Shown in pieces: positions 19,087 through 27,481 of a DNA stretch of 64,000 nt. Source of the DNA: Bacillus subtilis (GTDB lineage Bacteria; Pseudomonadota; Alphaproteobacteria; Rhizobiales; Rhizobiaceae). The translations under genes were made by a program, and so were the position numbers. Position 1 is the stretch's first letter. Each line of letters starts with the position of its first letter. The stretch is from the NCBI GenBank assembly GCA_021733665.1, contig JAHREI010000002.1:744001-808000 (forward strand), in the 5' to 3' direction. The notes beneath the pieces were generated by a model. That model saw only the letters and a program-made list of their open reading frames with translations. It was not told the origin of the DNA and searched no databases.

Positions 19087-22000
19087 ATGTCGAACAAAAT
19101 GCTTATCGATGCCTCCCACCCGGAGGAAACGCGTGTTGTAGTGGTGCGCGGCAATAAGATCGAAGAATTCGATTTTGAATCTGAGCATAAAAAACAATTA
19201 AAGGGCAATGTATATCTGGCGCGCGTCACCCGCGTTGAGCCATCATTACAGGCCGCTTTTGTTGAATATGGCGGCAATCGCCATGGCTTCCTCGCCTTTT
19301 CGGAAATTCATCCGGATTATTATCAGATTCCGGAAGCTGACCGTAAAGCCCTGCTCGAAGCAGAAGCTCGTGCAGCCCGCGATGAAGATGATGAAGAGCG
19401 CGAAGAGCAGCCGCAGCGTCGTGGTCGTCGTGGTCATAATGACCGTCGCGGCTCAGGTCGCAACCGTCGCGGCCATAGTAACCGTACTGTTGCACCGCTT
19501 ATTCCGGCACCTGAATTTGTCGGTGATTTTGCCGCTGATGCTCAAGCTGCTTACGCACAGGCTCAGCTCAACACCGCTCAGGAAACAACGGATGAAGATG
19601 CGGAAGACAATACAGCCGTCATGGCTGCTGCTTCCGATCAGCCTGTAATCCGCGAAAAAGCACCACGCAAACAGCATACATCTGACAATGACGACGATGA
19701 TGACGACCATGATGATGAAGATGATCAGGTTGAATCGGTCGGCGCTGAAGATGCGATGGAAGAGCTGCCGGGCAGCAATCGTGTTCACCGCAAGCATTAC
19801 AAAATTCAGGATGTAATCAAGCGTCGCCAGATTATTCTGGTTCAGGTGGTTAAGGAAGAGCGCGGCAACAAAGGCGCAGCTCTCACCACGTATCTTTCGC
19901 TTGCCGGTCGTTATTCCGTATTGATGCCGAACACAGCACGCGGTGGCGGTATTTCGCGTAAAATCACCAATATTCAGGATCGTAAGCGCCTGAAAGATAT
20001 CGTCAAGGAACTCGAAGTGCCGCAGGGCATGGGTGTGATCCTGCGTACAGCCGGTGCTAACCGCACCAAAGCGGAAGTACGCCGCGACTATGAATATCTG
20101 ATGCGTATGTGGGATAATGTCCGCCAGCTGACCATGCAGTCGCAGGCACCTGCCCTCGTCTATGAAGAAGGCAATCTGATCAAGCGCTCGATCCGCGACC
20201 TTTATAACAAGGACATCACGGATATTCTGGTGGCTGGTGAAACCGGCTATCGTGAAGCCAAAGATTTCATGCGGATGCTGATGCCGACCCATGCGCGTGT
20301 CGTTCAGCCATACCGTGAAACCACGCCGATCTTTGCCCGTACCGGTATTGAAGCACAGCTCGACCGCATGCTGCACCCGCAGGTAACGTTGAAATCCGGT
20401 GGTTACATCATCATCAACCAGACCGAAGCTCTGGTGGCGATTGACGTGAACTCCGGTCGCTCGACCCGTGAAAACTCGATTGAAGAAACCGCTCTTCAGA
20501 CCAATCTGGAAGCAGCAGAAGAAGTTGCGCGCCAGCTGCGTCTGCGCGACCTTGCCGGTCTGGTTGTGGTTGACTTCATTGATATGGAAGAAAAACGCAA
20601 CAATCGTGCTGTTGAAAAACGCATGAAAGATTGCCTGAAAGATGACCGCGCCCGCATTCAGGTTGGTCGTATTTCGCATTTCGGCCTGCTGGAAATGTCG
20701 CGTCAGCGCATCCGTGCTTCCGTGTTGGAAAGCACCATGCAGCCTTGCCCACATTGCGCCGGCACCGGTCTGATCCGTTCGGATTCCTCGATGGCTCTCC
20801 ATGTCATCCGTTCGATTGAAGAGTTCCTGCAGCGCAACTCCCAGAACAATATTATTGTTCGCGCGCCACAGGCGACAGCTCTTTATGTCTTGAATAACAA
20901 GCGCCATCTGCTTGCAGAAATGGAGACCCGTTTTGGTCTGACCATTGAGCTGCAAATTGATGAAACTGTCGGCCACCAGCATCTTGCCATTGATAAAGGC
21001 ACACCGGCTGCCGGTCCTGTAAATCCGATTCCGCAAACCATCCAGTTCATGCCTTATGACGAGGAAAATGATCCGGAAATCATCGATATTGAAGATGAAG
21101 GTGAAGCAGAAGCCAGCTCTTCCGATGAAGACAATACACGGGACGATTCCGGTGATGACCGTAAGCGCAGCCGCCGCCGTCGCCGCCGCCGTAACGGACG
21201 TGAACGCGATGCAGCCGATGCGCAGAACGAAAATACATCGGATGAAGATGACGGCGATGAGACAGAAGACACATCGTCCCTGTCCGAAGAAGATCGCCGC
21301 AAGAAGCGTCGTCGCGGCCGCCGTGGCGGACGCAAGAACCGTCGCGGTGAATATGACAACCGTACACCGGCTGTTGAATTTATCGGCTTTAGCCGTGATG
21401 AAGCAATTACCCGTCTGAATGCCCATAAGCAGGCTGCCGCTAAAGCTGCCCACCCTTTACCGGCACCGGAATTTGTAGGCTTCAACCCGAATGCAAAACC
21501 GGCTGCAATGCCTGCACCGGTAAAGCAGCAGGCACCAGCTAAGGCCGAAGCTCCGGCAAAAGCTGTGACTGAAGCAGTAGCACCGGCAGAAGCTGACAAG
21601 AAAGCTGCCAAACCGGCTCGCAAACGGGCTGCCAAGCCACGTGCAGCAAAAGCAGCAGTTACAGCAGAGGCTGAAACTGCTGTGGAAGTGGAAACCGCAA
21701 TTGCAGTAACAGAAACAATTGCAGAGCCTGTGGTTGTTGCAGAGGTTGAAGTGCCTGTTGTTGAAGCTGTATCCGATGAGGCTCCGGCGAAAACCACACG
21801 TAAAAAAGCTGCAGAAAAACCGGCCAAACCTGCCCGTAAGCCACGCGCTAAAAAGGTTGCAGAGCCGGTAGAAGAAGTAAAAGCCGAAGCTGTTGAAACC
21901 GCTGCTGTGGTCGAGACTGCTGAAGTCGCTGCTGCTGAACCTGCACCTGAAAAGCCAGTACGTGCACGCAGAAGCACACAGGAAGCCTCCAAGCCGGTGG

Positions 22001-22092
22001 TGACCTCACAGGTTGCCCAGTCTGAAAAGACTGAAGAAACAGCCGATCTGCCTAAGCGCGGCGGCTGGTGGCAGAAAAAAGGCTTCTTTTAA
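19087..22092 (+). CDS. rne: Ribonuclease E
   Basis: Degradosome endoribonuclease of 1001 residues. An S1 domain starts at about residue 38 but is split by a charged insertion (about 85-235) with a run of aspartates and Arg/Gly-rich blocks, a trait of alphaproteobacterial RNase E. The DNase I-like core follows; EALVAIDVNSG and VVVDFIDM carry metal-binding aspartates. The Zn-link is CPHC (about residue 553). The C-terminal third is disordered, with acidic blocks, Arg-rich RNA-binding blocks (SRRRRRRRNG, KKRRRGRRGG) and Ala/Lys/Pro-rich stretches, ending KRGGWWQKKGFF. The motif PAPEFVG or a close variant occurs at about residues 140, 761 and 792. Confidence 0.97.
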   Translation: MSNKMLIDASHPEETRVVVVRGNKIEEFDFESEHKKQLKGNVYLARVTRVEPSLQAAFVEYGGNRHGFLAFSEIHPDYYQIPEADRKALLEAEARAARDEDDEEREEQPQRRGRRGHNDRRGSGRNRRGHSNRTVAPLIPAPEFVGDFAADAQAAYAQAQLNTAQETTDEDAEDNTAVMAAASDQPVIREKAPRKQHTSDNDDDDDDHDDEDDQVESVGAEDAMEELPGSNRVHRKHYKIQDVIKRRQIILVQVVKEERGNKGAALTTYLSLAGRYSVLMPNTARGGGISRKITNIQDRKRLKDIVKELEVPQGMGVILRTAGANRTKAEVRRDYEYLMRMWDNVRQLTMQSQAPALVYEEGNLIKRSIRDLYNKDITDILVAGETGYREAKDFMRMLMPTHARVVQPYRETTPIFARTGIEAQLDRMLHPQVTLKSGGYIIINQTEALVAIDVNSGRSTRENSIEETALQTNLEAAEEVARQLRLRDLAGLVVVDFIDMEEKRNNRAVEKRMKDCLKDDRARIQVGRISHFGLLEMSRQRIRASVLESTMQPCPHCAGTGLIRSDSSMALHVIRSIEEFLQRNSQNNIIVRAPQATALYVLNNKRHLLAEMETRFGLTIELQIDETVGHQHLAIDKGTPAAGPVNPIPQTIQFMPYDEENDPEIIDIEDEGEAEASSSDEDNTRDDSGDDRKRSRRRRRRRNGRERDAADAQNENTSDEDDGDETEDTSSLSEEDRRKKRRRGRRGGRKNRRGEYDNRTPAVEFIGFSRDEAITRLNAHKQAAAKAAHPLPAPEFVGFNPNAKPAAMPAPVKQQAPAKAEAPAKAVTEAVAPAEADKKAAKPARKRAAKPRAAKAAVTAEAETAVEVETAIAVTETIAEPVVVAEVEVPVVEAVSDEAPAKTTRKKAAEKPAKPARKPRAKKVAEPVEEVKAEAVETAAVVETAEVAAAEPAPEKPVRARRSTQEASKPVVTSQVAQSEKTEETADLPKRGGWWQKKGFF

Positions 22093-22114
22093 GCCTTAGG
22101 CATCGAGCATACAC

Positions 22115-22147
22115 AAAAAAGCCGCCGGAAGTTCCGGCGGCTTTTTT
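22115..22147. terminator. Terminator of rne (bidirectional)
   Basis: GCCGCCGGAA (22121-22130) pairs with TTCCGGCGGC (22132-22141), with six As before and six Ts after. It separates convergent rne and the aminotransferase gene. Confidence 0.95.
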
Positions 22148-22196
22148 GTTGCGAGAATGATTGGAAAACCAAACCTGCGTCACTTAATCATCGATC

Positions 22197-23345
22197 TTAG
22201 AGCCAGCTTTCCAAGCGGCGCATCGCTTCATGCATTTCATCTGCAGTTCCCGCATAAGAGAAGCGCATAGTGCGGTTGCCTTCCAACGGATCAAAGTCCA
22301 GCCCCGGTGTTGCGGCCACATTGATCTCTGCAATCATTTTACGGGCGAACGCCATACTGTCATTGGTGAAACGCGACACATCACAATAAGCATAGAAAGC
22401 ACCATCCATCGGCGCGGCCAGTGTCAGCCCCATCTTCGGCAGATGCTCGCCAAGGATTGAGCGGTTAAGCGCATAACGTTGTTTGATAATGTCCAGCTCG
22501 TCTGTTGCCTTGAAGGCTTCAATAGCTGCAATCTGGGATAGTTCCGGTGCAGAAATATACAGGCTTTGCGCAATACGTTCATTCGGACGCACTGCCTCTT
22601 CCGGCAGCACCATCCAGCCGATACGCCAGCCGGTCATGCAGTAATATTTAGAAAAGGAATTAATCACCGTCACATTATTATCAAAGGCCAGCGCGGTCTG
22701 ATCCGGGCGGTCATAGGTCAGGCGATGATAAATCTCATCGGAAATTACACGGATATTGCGTTCCCGTGCGGCTTCAAGGATAGCCTTGAGTTCATCATCC
22801 TCAATAATCGCACCGGTCGGATTTGCAGGACTCGCAAACAGCACGCCTTTCAGCGGTTTTTCTTCATGGGCCGCGATCAGGCTTTCAGCGGTGAGATTGG
22901 GGCTGATCCCCTCACCGGTACCGATTTCAACAACTTCAACACCAAGTGCTTTCAGAATATTGCGATAGGCAGGATAACCGGGACGAGTAATCGCCACACG
23001 GTCACCCGGATCGAAATAAGTCAGAAACGCCAGATTAAAAGCAGCTGATGAGCCGGTCGTCACAGCAATGCGCTGCGGGCTGACATTAACACCATATTGC
23101 TCGGCATAATGCGCGGCAATTGCCTCGCGCAAGCCAATGAGACCAAGTGCATCCGTATAGCCGATTTTACCATCGACAAGCGCTTTCTGTGCGGCTTCAC
23201 GCACACGCAATGGTGCCGGATCTGCAGGCTGACCAACAGCCATTGAAATCATCGGCGCGCCTTCGGCTCGGCGCCGGTTGGCTTCCGCAAGCACATCCAT
23301 GGCATGAAACGGATCGACATCACTCCGGTAGGAAAAAACTCTCAC
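22197..23345 (-). CDS. PLP-dependent aminotransferase, class I/II
   Basis: Fold-type I aminotransferase of about 382 residues, aspartate/aromatic aminotransferase-like. Visible landmarks are VGQPADPAP, TTGSSAAFNLAFL, SPANPTGAII, VISDEIYHRLTY and the PLP lysine in INSFSKYYCMTGWRIGW; the C-terminal arginine is in RTMRFSYAG. The start is uncertain: GTG at 23345 gives the family-like N-terminus VRVFSYRSDVDPFHAMDVL, whereas the frame stays open to a GTG at 23396. The substrate cannot be told from sequence. Confidence 0.88.
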   Translation of the reverse strand: MRVFSYRSDVDPFHAMDVLAEANRRRAEGAPMISMAVGQPADPAPLRVREAAQKALVDGKIGYTDALGLIGLREAIAAHYAEQYGVNVSPQRIAVTTGSSAAFNLAFLTYFDPGDRVAITRPGYPAYRNILKALGVEVVEIGTGEGISPNLTAESLIAAHEEKPLKGVLFASPANPTGAIIEDDELKAILEAARERNIRVISDEIYHRLTYDRPDQTALAFDNNVTVINSFSKYYCMTGWRIGWMVLPEEAVRPNERIAQSLYISAPELSQIAAIEAFKATDELDIIKQRYALNRSILGEHLPKMGLTLAAPMDGAFYAYCDVSRFTNDSMAFARKMIAEINVAATPGLDFDPLEGNRTMRFSYAGTADEMHEAMRRLESWL

Positions 23346-23640
23346 TCTTCTGCCCTTTAAAACGCCCCTTAGACAGTCGTTTTCTGCAAGAAACACGCAA
23401 CAGCCACGCAGGGATTAAGAATATGCCAGTTGCATAGCCCGAACAGTTCCATGCAACAATCATCCAATAGTCACAAAAAATGTCCCTGAAACGATAAAAC
23501 GCTGTGAAACTTTAGACTTCTTAAGCCTGACTTCAGTTTAGGCCATAAAAAAGGCCTGAAATGCCATGAATAAAACCGCGAACACAGACATGAAAGATAC
23601 ACAGAATATATAATTCTGTTTTTCGCGTCGTGTGAGTTAG

Positions 23641-23736
23641 TGCATTCCGAAAAGTGTGAAGCTGTTTTCGGATAAAATGCGCATAAAACAAAAGACAGAG
23701 CGGTTTCAACGTTTCAATATTAACTGAAACCGCTCT
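23641..23736 (+). repeat. Rhizobial intergenic mosaic repeat, modules A and B
   Basis: Module A is a palindromic unit with core CCGAAAAGTGTGAAGCTG and CTGTTTTCGG flanked by TGCATT and AATGCGCA. Module B is a hairpin, AGAGCGGTTTCA (23697-23708) with TGAAACCGCTCT (23725-23736), a perfect 12-base stem. The same two modules occur at 7.3, 44.6 and 56.4 kb. This lies in the gap upstream of the M48 protease gene. Confidence 0.8.
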
Positions 23737-23823
23737 AAAACAGCATTATCATTGATGTTGCTGATTCACGCCTGCCGCTTGCGGTAACCTGCTCCTGATG
23801 GTTTATGAAACGGGATTTTATTG

Positions 23824-25272
23824 ATGGCCAAAACCGATTTCCTCCGCACCATGTCTGCGCCACAACCGGCAGCATCTGTGCCGGTTCATGCCCGCAATAG
23901 TTCAAAACATATGCTGCGCCTGCCACTCTCGCTGATGATCTCAGCCGCTGTACTCGCCAGCTCTGCTTTCACAGCCTCTGCACAATCCCGTTCAGTACCG
24001 ATTGTCCGTGATGCGGAAATTGAAGCGCTTGTCAGCGATTACACAACACCTATTCTCAATGCAGCAGGACTTGGCAAACAGCGCATCAAAACAATTTTGG
24101 TCAATAGCCAGAGTTTCAACGCTTTTGTCGACGGACGCCGTATTTTCATCAATACGGGTGCCCTGCTCCAGTCTGAAACACCGAATGAGATTATCGGCGT
24201 TATCGCCCATGAAACCGGCCACCTTGCCGGCGGCCATCAGGATCGTCTGCGCGAACAGCTGAAACAAGCCAAGACTATGGCCGTTATCGGTACATTGCTC
24301 GGTCTTGGCGCAGGTATTGCCGGTGCTGCCACACGCAACAGCGCGATCGCCGGTGCCGGTGGTGGCATTGCGGCTGGCGGTGGTGAAATCGCTATGCGCA
24401 GCCTTCTGTCCTATCAGCGCTCGGAAGAAGCCGCGGCTGACCGTTCCGCTATCAATTATCTCAATAAAACCGGTCAGTCGGCCAAAGGCATGCTGGTGAC
24501 ATTTGAGCGTTTTGCCAGCGCTCTATCGATCAGCGGTACGCAGGTCGATGCCTATCGTATCAGCCACCCTCTGCCACGCGAGCGTATTGCCAATCTGTCG
24601 ACCCTTGCCCAACAAAGTCCGTATTTTGAGAAAAAAGATCCGGAAAGCCTGCAAGCGCGCCATGATCTGGCACGCGCAAAAATTGCTGCTTATTCCGGTG
24701 GCATGGGCTCATTGCAGCGCATTTTCCGCAATAATCCGCGCGGCATGGGTGCACGCTACGGTGATGCGATTTCAACATTCCTCACCGGCAATGCACGTAA
24801 TGCGATACCCAAAATCGACGCTCTGATTAAAGAACAGCCGAAAAATCCTTATTTCCGCGAAATGAAAGGGGAAATTCTGCTGAAAGCCAACAATCCGGCT
24901 GGCGCTGCGGCCGAGTTCAAACAGGCTGCCGCTCTTGATCCGCGTAAATCGAGCCTGATCCGTATGAGCTACGGCCGTGCATTGATGCTCACCGGCAATA
25001 AAGCCAATATGCAGACCGCCATCACAGAACTGAAGGCCGGTGTTGCCAGAGATCCTGAATTTTCTGAAGGCTATGGCTATCTGGCGCAGGCCTATGGTCA
25101 GTCAGGTCAAATGGGGCTTGCCGATCTGGCAACTGCTGATCAGCATTACTATGCCGGCAACATCAATGAAGCCAAGATTTTTGCAACCCGCGCTCAGAAA
25201 CAATTGAAATCCGGTTCGCCGGACTGGCTGCGTGCGCAGGACATCATCAATACGAAAACCAAAAAGAAATGA
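23824..25272 (+). CDS. Periplasmic M48 zinc metalloprotease with TPR tail (BepA/YfgC-like)
   Basis: About 482 residues. A long basic N-region and hydrophobic segment (about residues 33-55, ending FTASAQS) indicate export. The catalytic motif is HETGH in IAHETGHLAGGH (about residue 130), and the third zinc ligand is in RSEEAAADRSA. The C-terminal 170 residues form TPR-like helices (FREMKGEILLKANNPAGAAAEFKQA and following). BepA-type proteases act in outer membrane protein quality control; that role is inferred. The ATG at 23824 is preferred over TTG 23821. Followed on the same strand by a DsbA-family gene. Confidence 0.92.
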   Translation: MAKTDFLRTMSAPQPAASVPVHARNSSKHMLRLPLSLMISAAVLASSAFTASAQSRSVPIVRDAEIEALVSDYTTPILNAAGLGKQRIKTILVNSQSFNAFVDGRRIFINTGALLQSETPNEIIGVIAHETGHLAGGHQDRLREQLKQAKTMAVIGTLLGLGAGIAGAATRNSAIAGAGGGIAAGGGEIAMRSLLSYQRSEEAAADRSAINYLNKTGQSAKGMLVTFERFASALSISGTQVDAYRISHPLPRERIANLSTLAQQSPYFEKKDPESLQARHDLARAKIAAYSGGMGSLQRIFRNNPRGMGARYGDAISTFLTGNARNAIPKIDALIKEQPKNPYFREMKGEILLKANNPAGAAAEFKQAAALDPRKSSLIRMSYGRALMLTGNKANMQTAITELKAGVARDPEFSEGYGYLAQAYGQSGQMGLADLATADQHYYAGNINEAKIFATRAQKQLKSGSPDWLRAQDIINTKTKKK

Positions 25273-25308
25273 TGCAAACAGGGAGTGCTTCACGCCTTCC
25301 TGCATCAT
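25269..25308 (+). other. Stem-loop over the M48 gene stop codon
   Basis: ATGATGCA (25269-25276) pairs with TGCATCAT (25301-25308), and the inner arms CAGGGAG / CTTCCTG add weaker pairing. It includes the TGA stop at 25270-25272 and has no T-run. It may protect or process the transcript end before the DsbA-family gene. Confidence 0.4.
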
Positions 25309-25384
25309 GCGAACAAACATAGTCCGTCAACCGGACTGGCAGTCTTAACCCAAACTATAAGGCCGGTTTATCCGGAGTGTTCCT

Positions 25385-26158
25385 ATGACCATTCAATTCA
25401 AGCGCCGCTTAGCTATCACTGTTATCAGTGCCGCAGCTCTGGTTTCCGCAGTTGCAGTAACCCACGCACAAGACGCAAAACCACTGGATAAAGCCGCTGT
25501 TGAAAAAATCGTCCGCGAATATCTGATCGCAAATCCGGAAGTGATGCTGGAAGTACAGGATGTTCTGGAAGCCAAACAATCGGCATCTGCCCGCGAAAAC
25601 CAAACAAAAATCATTACCGAAAATCATGATTCGATTTTTAATGATGCCAATGATGCTGTTTACGGCAACCCGAAGGGTGATGTGACCATTGTTGAATTCT
25701 ATGACTACAATTGTGGCTATTGCAAACGCGCGATGCCGGATATGCACGAGCTCATCAAAGCTGACCCGAATGTACGCTTTGTGCTGAAAGAATTCCCGAT
25801 TCTTGGTCCTGATTCCATGCGCACCCATCTCGTGGCACAGGCGTTTAAGCGCTTAATGCCTGAAAAATATATGGAATTGCATCAGGCACTGATGAATGAG
25901 CCAAAAAGCTCAACAGAAGAAAGCGCTTTGAAGATTGCAGTTTCACTGGGTGCTGACGAGGCCAAACTGCGTGACCTGATGAAAAGCAAAGAGGTCGTGA
26001 CCTCCTTCCAGAACGCTTATACCGTCGCACAGGCGCTCAATATTTCCGGCACACCGTCCTATATTATCGGCAATGAGCTGGTTCCGGGCGCTGTCGGTCA
26101 CGATGTTTTGAGCGAAAAAATTGCTGAACAGCGTCAGTTAAACGCTCAAAAGAAATAA
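25385..26158 (+). CDS. DsbA-family thiol:disulfide oxidoreductase (ScsC-like)
   Basis: Periplasmic thioredoxin-fold protein of 257 residues. It has a signal peptide (cleavage near THAQD, residue 28), then a helical N-terminal segment (EKIVREYLIANPEVMLEVQDVLEAKQ) like the oligomerising arm of ScsC/BdbD-type proteins. The thioredoxin domain carries the redox motif CGYC in YDYNCGYCKRAMPD (about residue 110) and cis-proline in SGTPSYIIG. It may oxidise or isomerise exported cysteines. Downstream of the M48 protease gene, possibly co-expressed. Start ATG 25385. Confidence 0.92.
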   Translation: MTIQFKRRLAITVISAAALVSAVAVTHAQDAKPLDKAAVEKIVREYLIANPEVMLEVQDVLEAKQSASARENQTKIITENHDSIFNDANDAVYGNPKGDVTIVEFYDYNCGYCKRAMPDMHELIKADPNVRFVLKEFPILGPDSMRTHLVAQAFKRLMPEKYMELHQALMNEPKSSTEESALKIAVSLGADEAKLRDLMKSKEVVTSFQNAYTVAQALNISGTPSYIIGNELVPGAVGHDVLSEKIAEQRQLNAQKK

Positions 26159-26203
26159 ACCGCCACAATTTTATCTATAAAATTTGAATTTAGTGCCGGA
26201 AAA

Positions 26204-26248
26204 TGCGGTTAAAGCCTGTACGGATATGATTTACAGGCTTTAACCGCA
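26204..26248 (+). other. Perfect 17-bp stem-loop between the DsbA-family gene and aroQ
   Basis: TGCGGTTAAAGCCTGTA (26204-26220) pairs with TACAGGCTTTAACCGCA (26232-26248) around an 11-base loop. There is no T-run, so it is not a canonical terminator. It sits about 90 bases before the aroQ start and could block or guard a transcript end, or be leader structure. Confidence 0.6.
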
Positions 26249-26336
26249 ACGCATTCCCCATTATATGGGTAGGGATAAGACTTCAGACAGACTGGAGTTA
26301 TCCGAACAACGGAATTGCAAAGCGACAGCGCACCCG

Positions 26337-26786
26337 ATGGCACAAGTGATTTTCATTCTGAATGGTCCTAACCTGAATATGCTCGGTAAAAGAGAACCGG
26401 CAATTTACGGTTCGACGACCCTTGATGATATTCACGCGAACTGCCGTAAAGAAGCTGAAAAGCTGGGGGTGGAAATTGACTTCCGTCAGTCTAATCACGA
26501 AGGCGATCTGGTCACATGGATTCAGGAAGCCGGTGAGAAAGGCGCGCAGGTTCTGATTAACCCTGCAGCATATACCCACACATCTATTGCGCTGCTTGAT
26601 GCCATTCGTGCAGCTCAGGTGACTGTCGTAGAGGTTCACCTCTCAAATATTCACGCCCGTGAAGAGTTTCGCCACAAATCCTTCGTTTCTCCGGTTGCCA
26701 AAGCGGTTCTGTGCGGCTTTGGCGCAGAAGGTTATTTGATGGGACTTCGCGCTCTCGCGGGTTATCAGCGTAATCCTGAAAGTTGA
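26337..26786 (+). CDS. aroQ: 3-dehydroquinate dehydratase, type II
   Basis: Cytoplasmic dodecameric enzyme of about 149 residues that converts 3-dehydroquinate to 3-dehydroshikimate in the shikimate pathway. The N-terminal signature is LNGPNLNMLGKREPAIYG with the catalytic tyrosine, followed by DFRQSNHEGDLVTWI, INPAAYTHTSIAL, and EVHLSNIHAREEFRHKS with the catalytic histidine and arginine. An in-frame ATG at 26265 exists; I chose 26337 because MAQVIFILNGPN is the family N-terminus, though its ribosome site is weak. It heads aroQ-accB-accC, the usual order in rhizobia. Confidence 0.95.
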   Translation: MAQVIFILNGPNLNMLGKREPAIYGSTTLDDIHANCRKEAEKLGVEIDFRQSNHEGDLVTWIQEAGEKGAQVLINPAAYTHTSIALLDAIRAAQVTVVEVHLSNIHAREEFRHKSFVSPVAKAVLCGFGAEGYLMGLRALAGYQRNPES

Positions 26787-26901
26787 CCGGATTTTCAGAG
26801 TGGATTATGCCACGCATACCAAACCAGCATAGTGTGCCCTGACCGTCAGGCTTATGCTCTAAAACAAACAACAATATATTAGCGGTAAAGGGGCAAGACC
26901 C

Positions 26902-27375
26902 ATGACAAATAAAAGCTCCGGTATTGATCAAGCGGTTATTCGCGATCTCGCGAACATCCTTAAAGATACCGATCTGACAGAAATTGAAGTTGAACAGGAC
27001 GATCTGCGCATTCGCGTTTCGCGTAATGTAACTGTGCAGGCCGCTGCTCCTCAGCAGTATTTTGCACCGGCACCAGCCGCTGCTCCGGTTGCAGCCGCTG
27101 CGGCTCCTGCCGCAGAAGCACCTAAAGCTGCTGACAAATCGAAAAACGCCGTTCCTTCGCCAATGGTTGGTACCGCGTATCTCGCACCGGCACCAGGCGC
27201 CAAGCAGTTCGTAGAAGTTGGTCAGAGCGTTAAAGAAGGTCAGACTGTTCTGATCATCGAAGCGATGAAAACCATGAACCAGATTGCTGCACCGCGTGCA
27301 GGTACAGTGACTGCTATTCTGGTCAGCGACAGCCAGCCAGTTGAATTCGGCGAACCGCTCATCGTCATCGAGTAA
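26902..27375 (+). CDS. accB: Biotin carboxyl carrier protein of acetyl-CoA carboxylase
   Basis: 157 residues. A helical N-terminal region ([29 protein letters not shown]) is followed by an Ala/Pro linker (about residues 50-85) and a biotinyl domain. The biotinylated lysine is in EAMKTMNQI (about residue 122), the alphaproteobacterial form of EAMKLMN. It carries carboxybiotin between AccC and the carboxyltransferase for malonyl-CoA synthesis. Start ATG 26902 has AAGGGG about 8 bases upstream. Probably co-transcribed with accC 106 bases downstream. Confidence 0.97.
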   Translation: MTNKSSGIDQAVIRDLANILKDTDLTEIEVEQDDLRIRVSRNVTVQAAAPQQYFAPAPAAAPVAAAAAPAAEAPKAADKSKNAVPSPMVGTAYLAPAPGAKQFVEVGQSVKEGQTVLIIEAMKTMNQIAAPRAGTVTAILVSDSQPVEFGEPLIVIE

Positions 27376-27481
27376 GATCTTTTGCAGATCGCGGCTGTAT
27401 TTTGAACAATGCAGCCATCGTTGACCTATTTGATTTAATGCATAGTCTGCCAAACGGACTATGCCTGAGGCAGGAGCACCG

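Noticed and set aside
18404-19157. Several overlapping frames of 60-116 codons in the rne upstream region
   Set aside because: They compete in different frames, lack ribosome sites and similarity, and lie where a leader is expected.
19453-21453. Open frame of 666 codons antisense to rne
   Set aside because: It mirrors a highly conserved RNase E coding sequence, has no ribosome site and translates to a low-complexity Phe/Ile-rich sequence. It is a by-product of codon bias.
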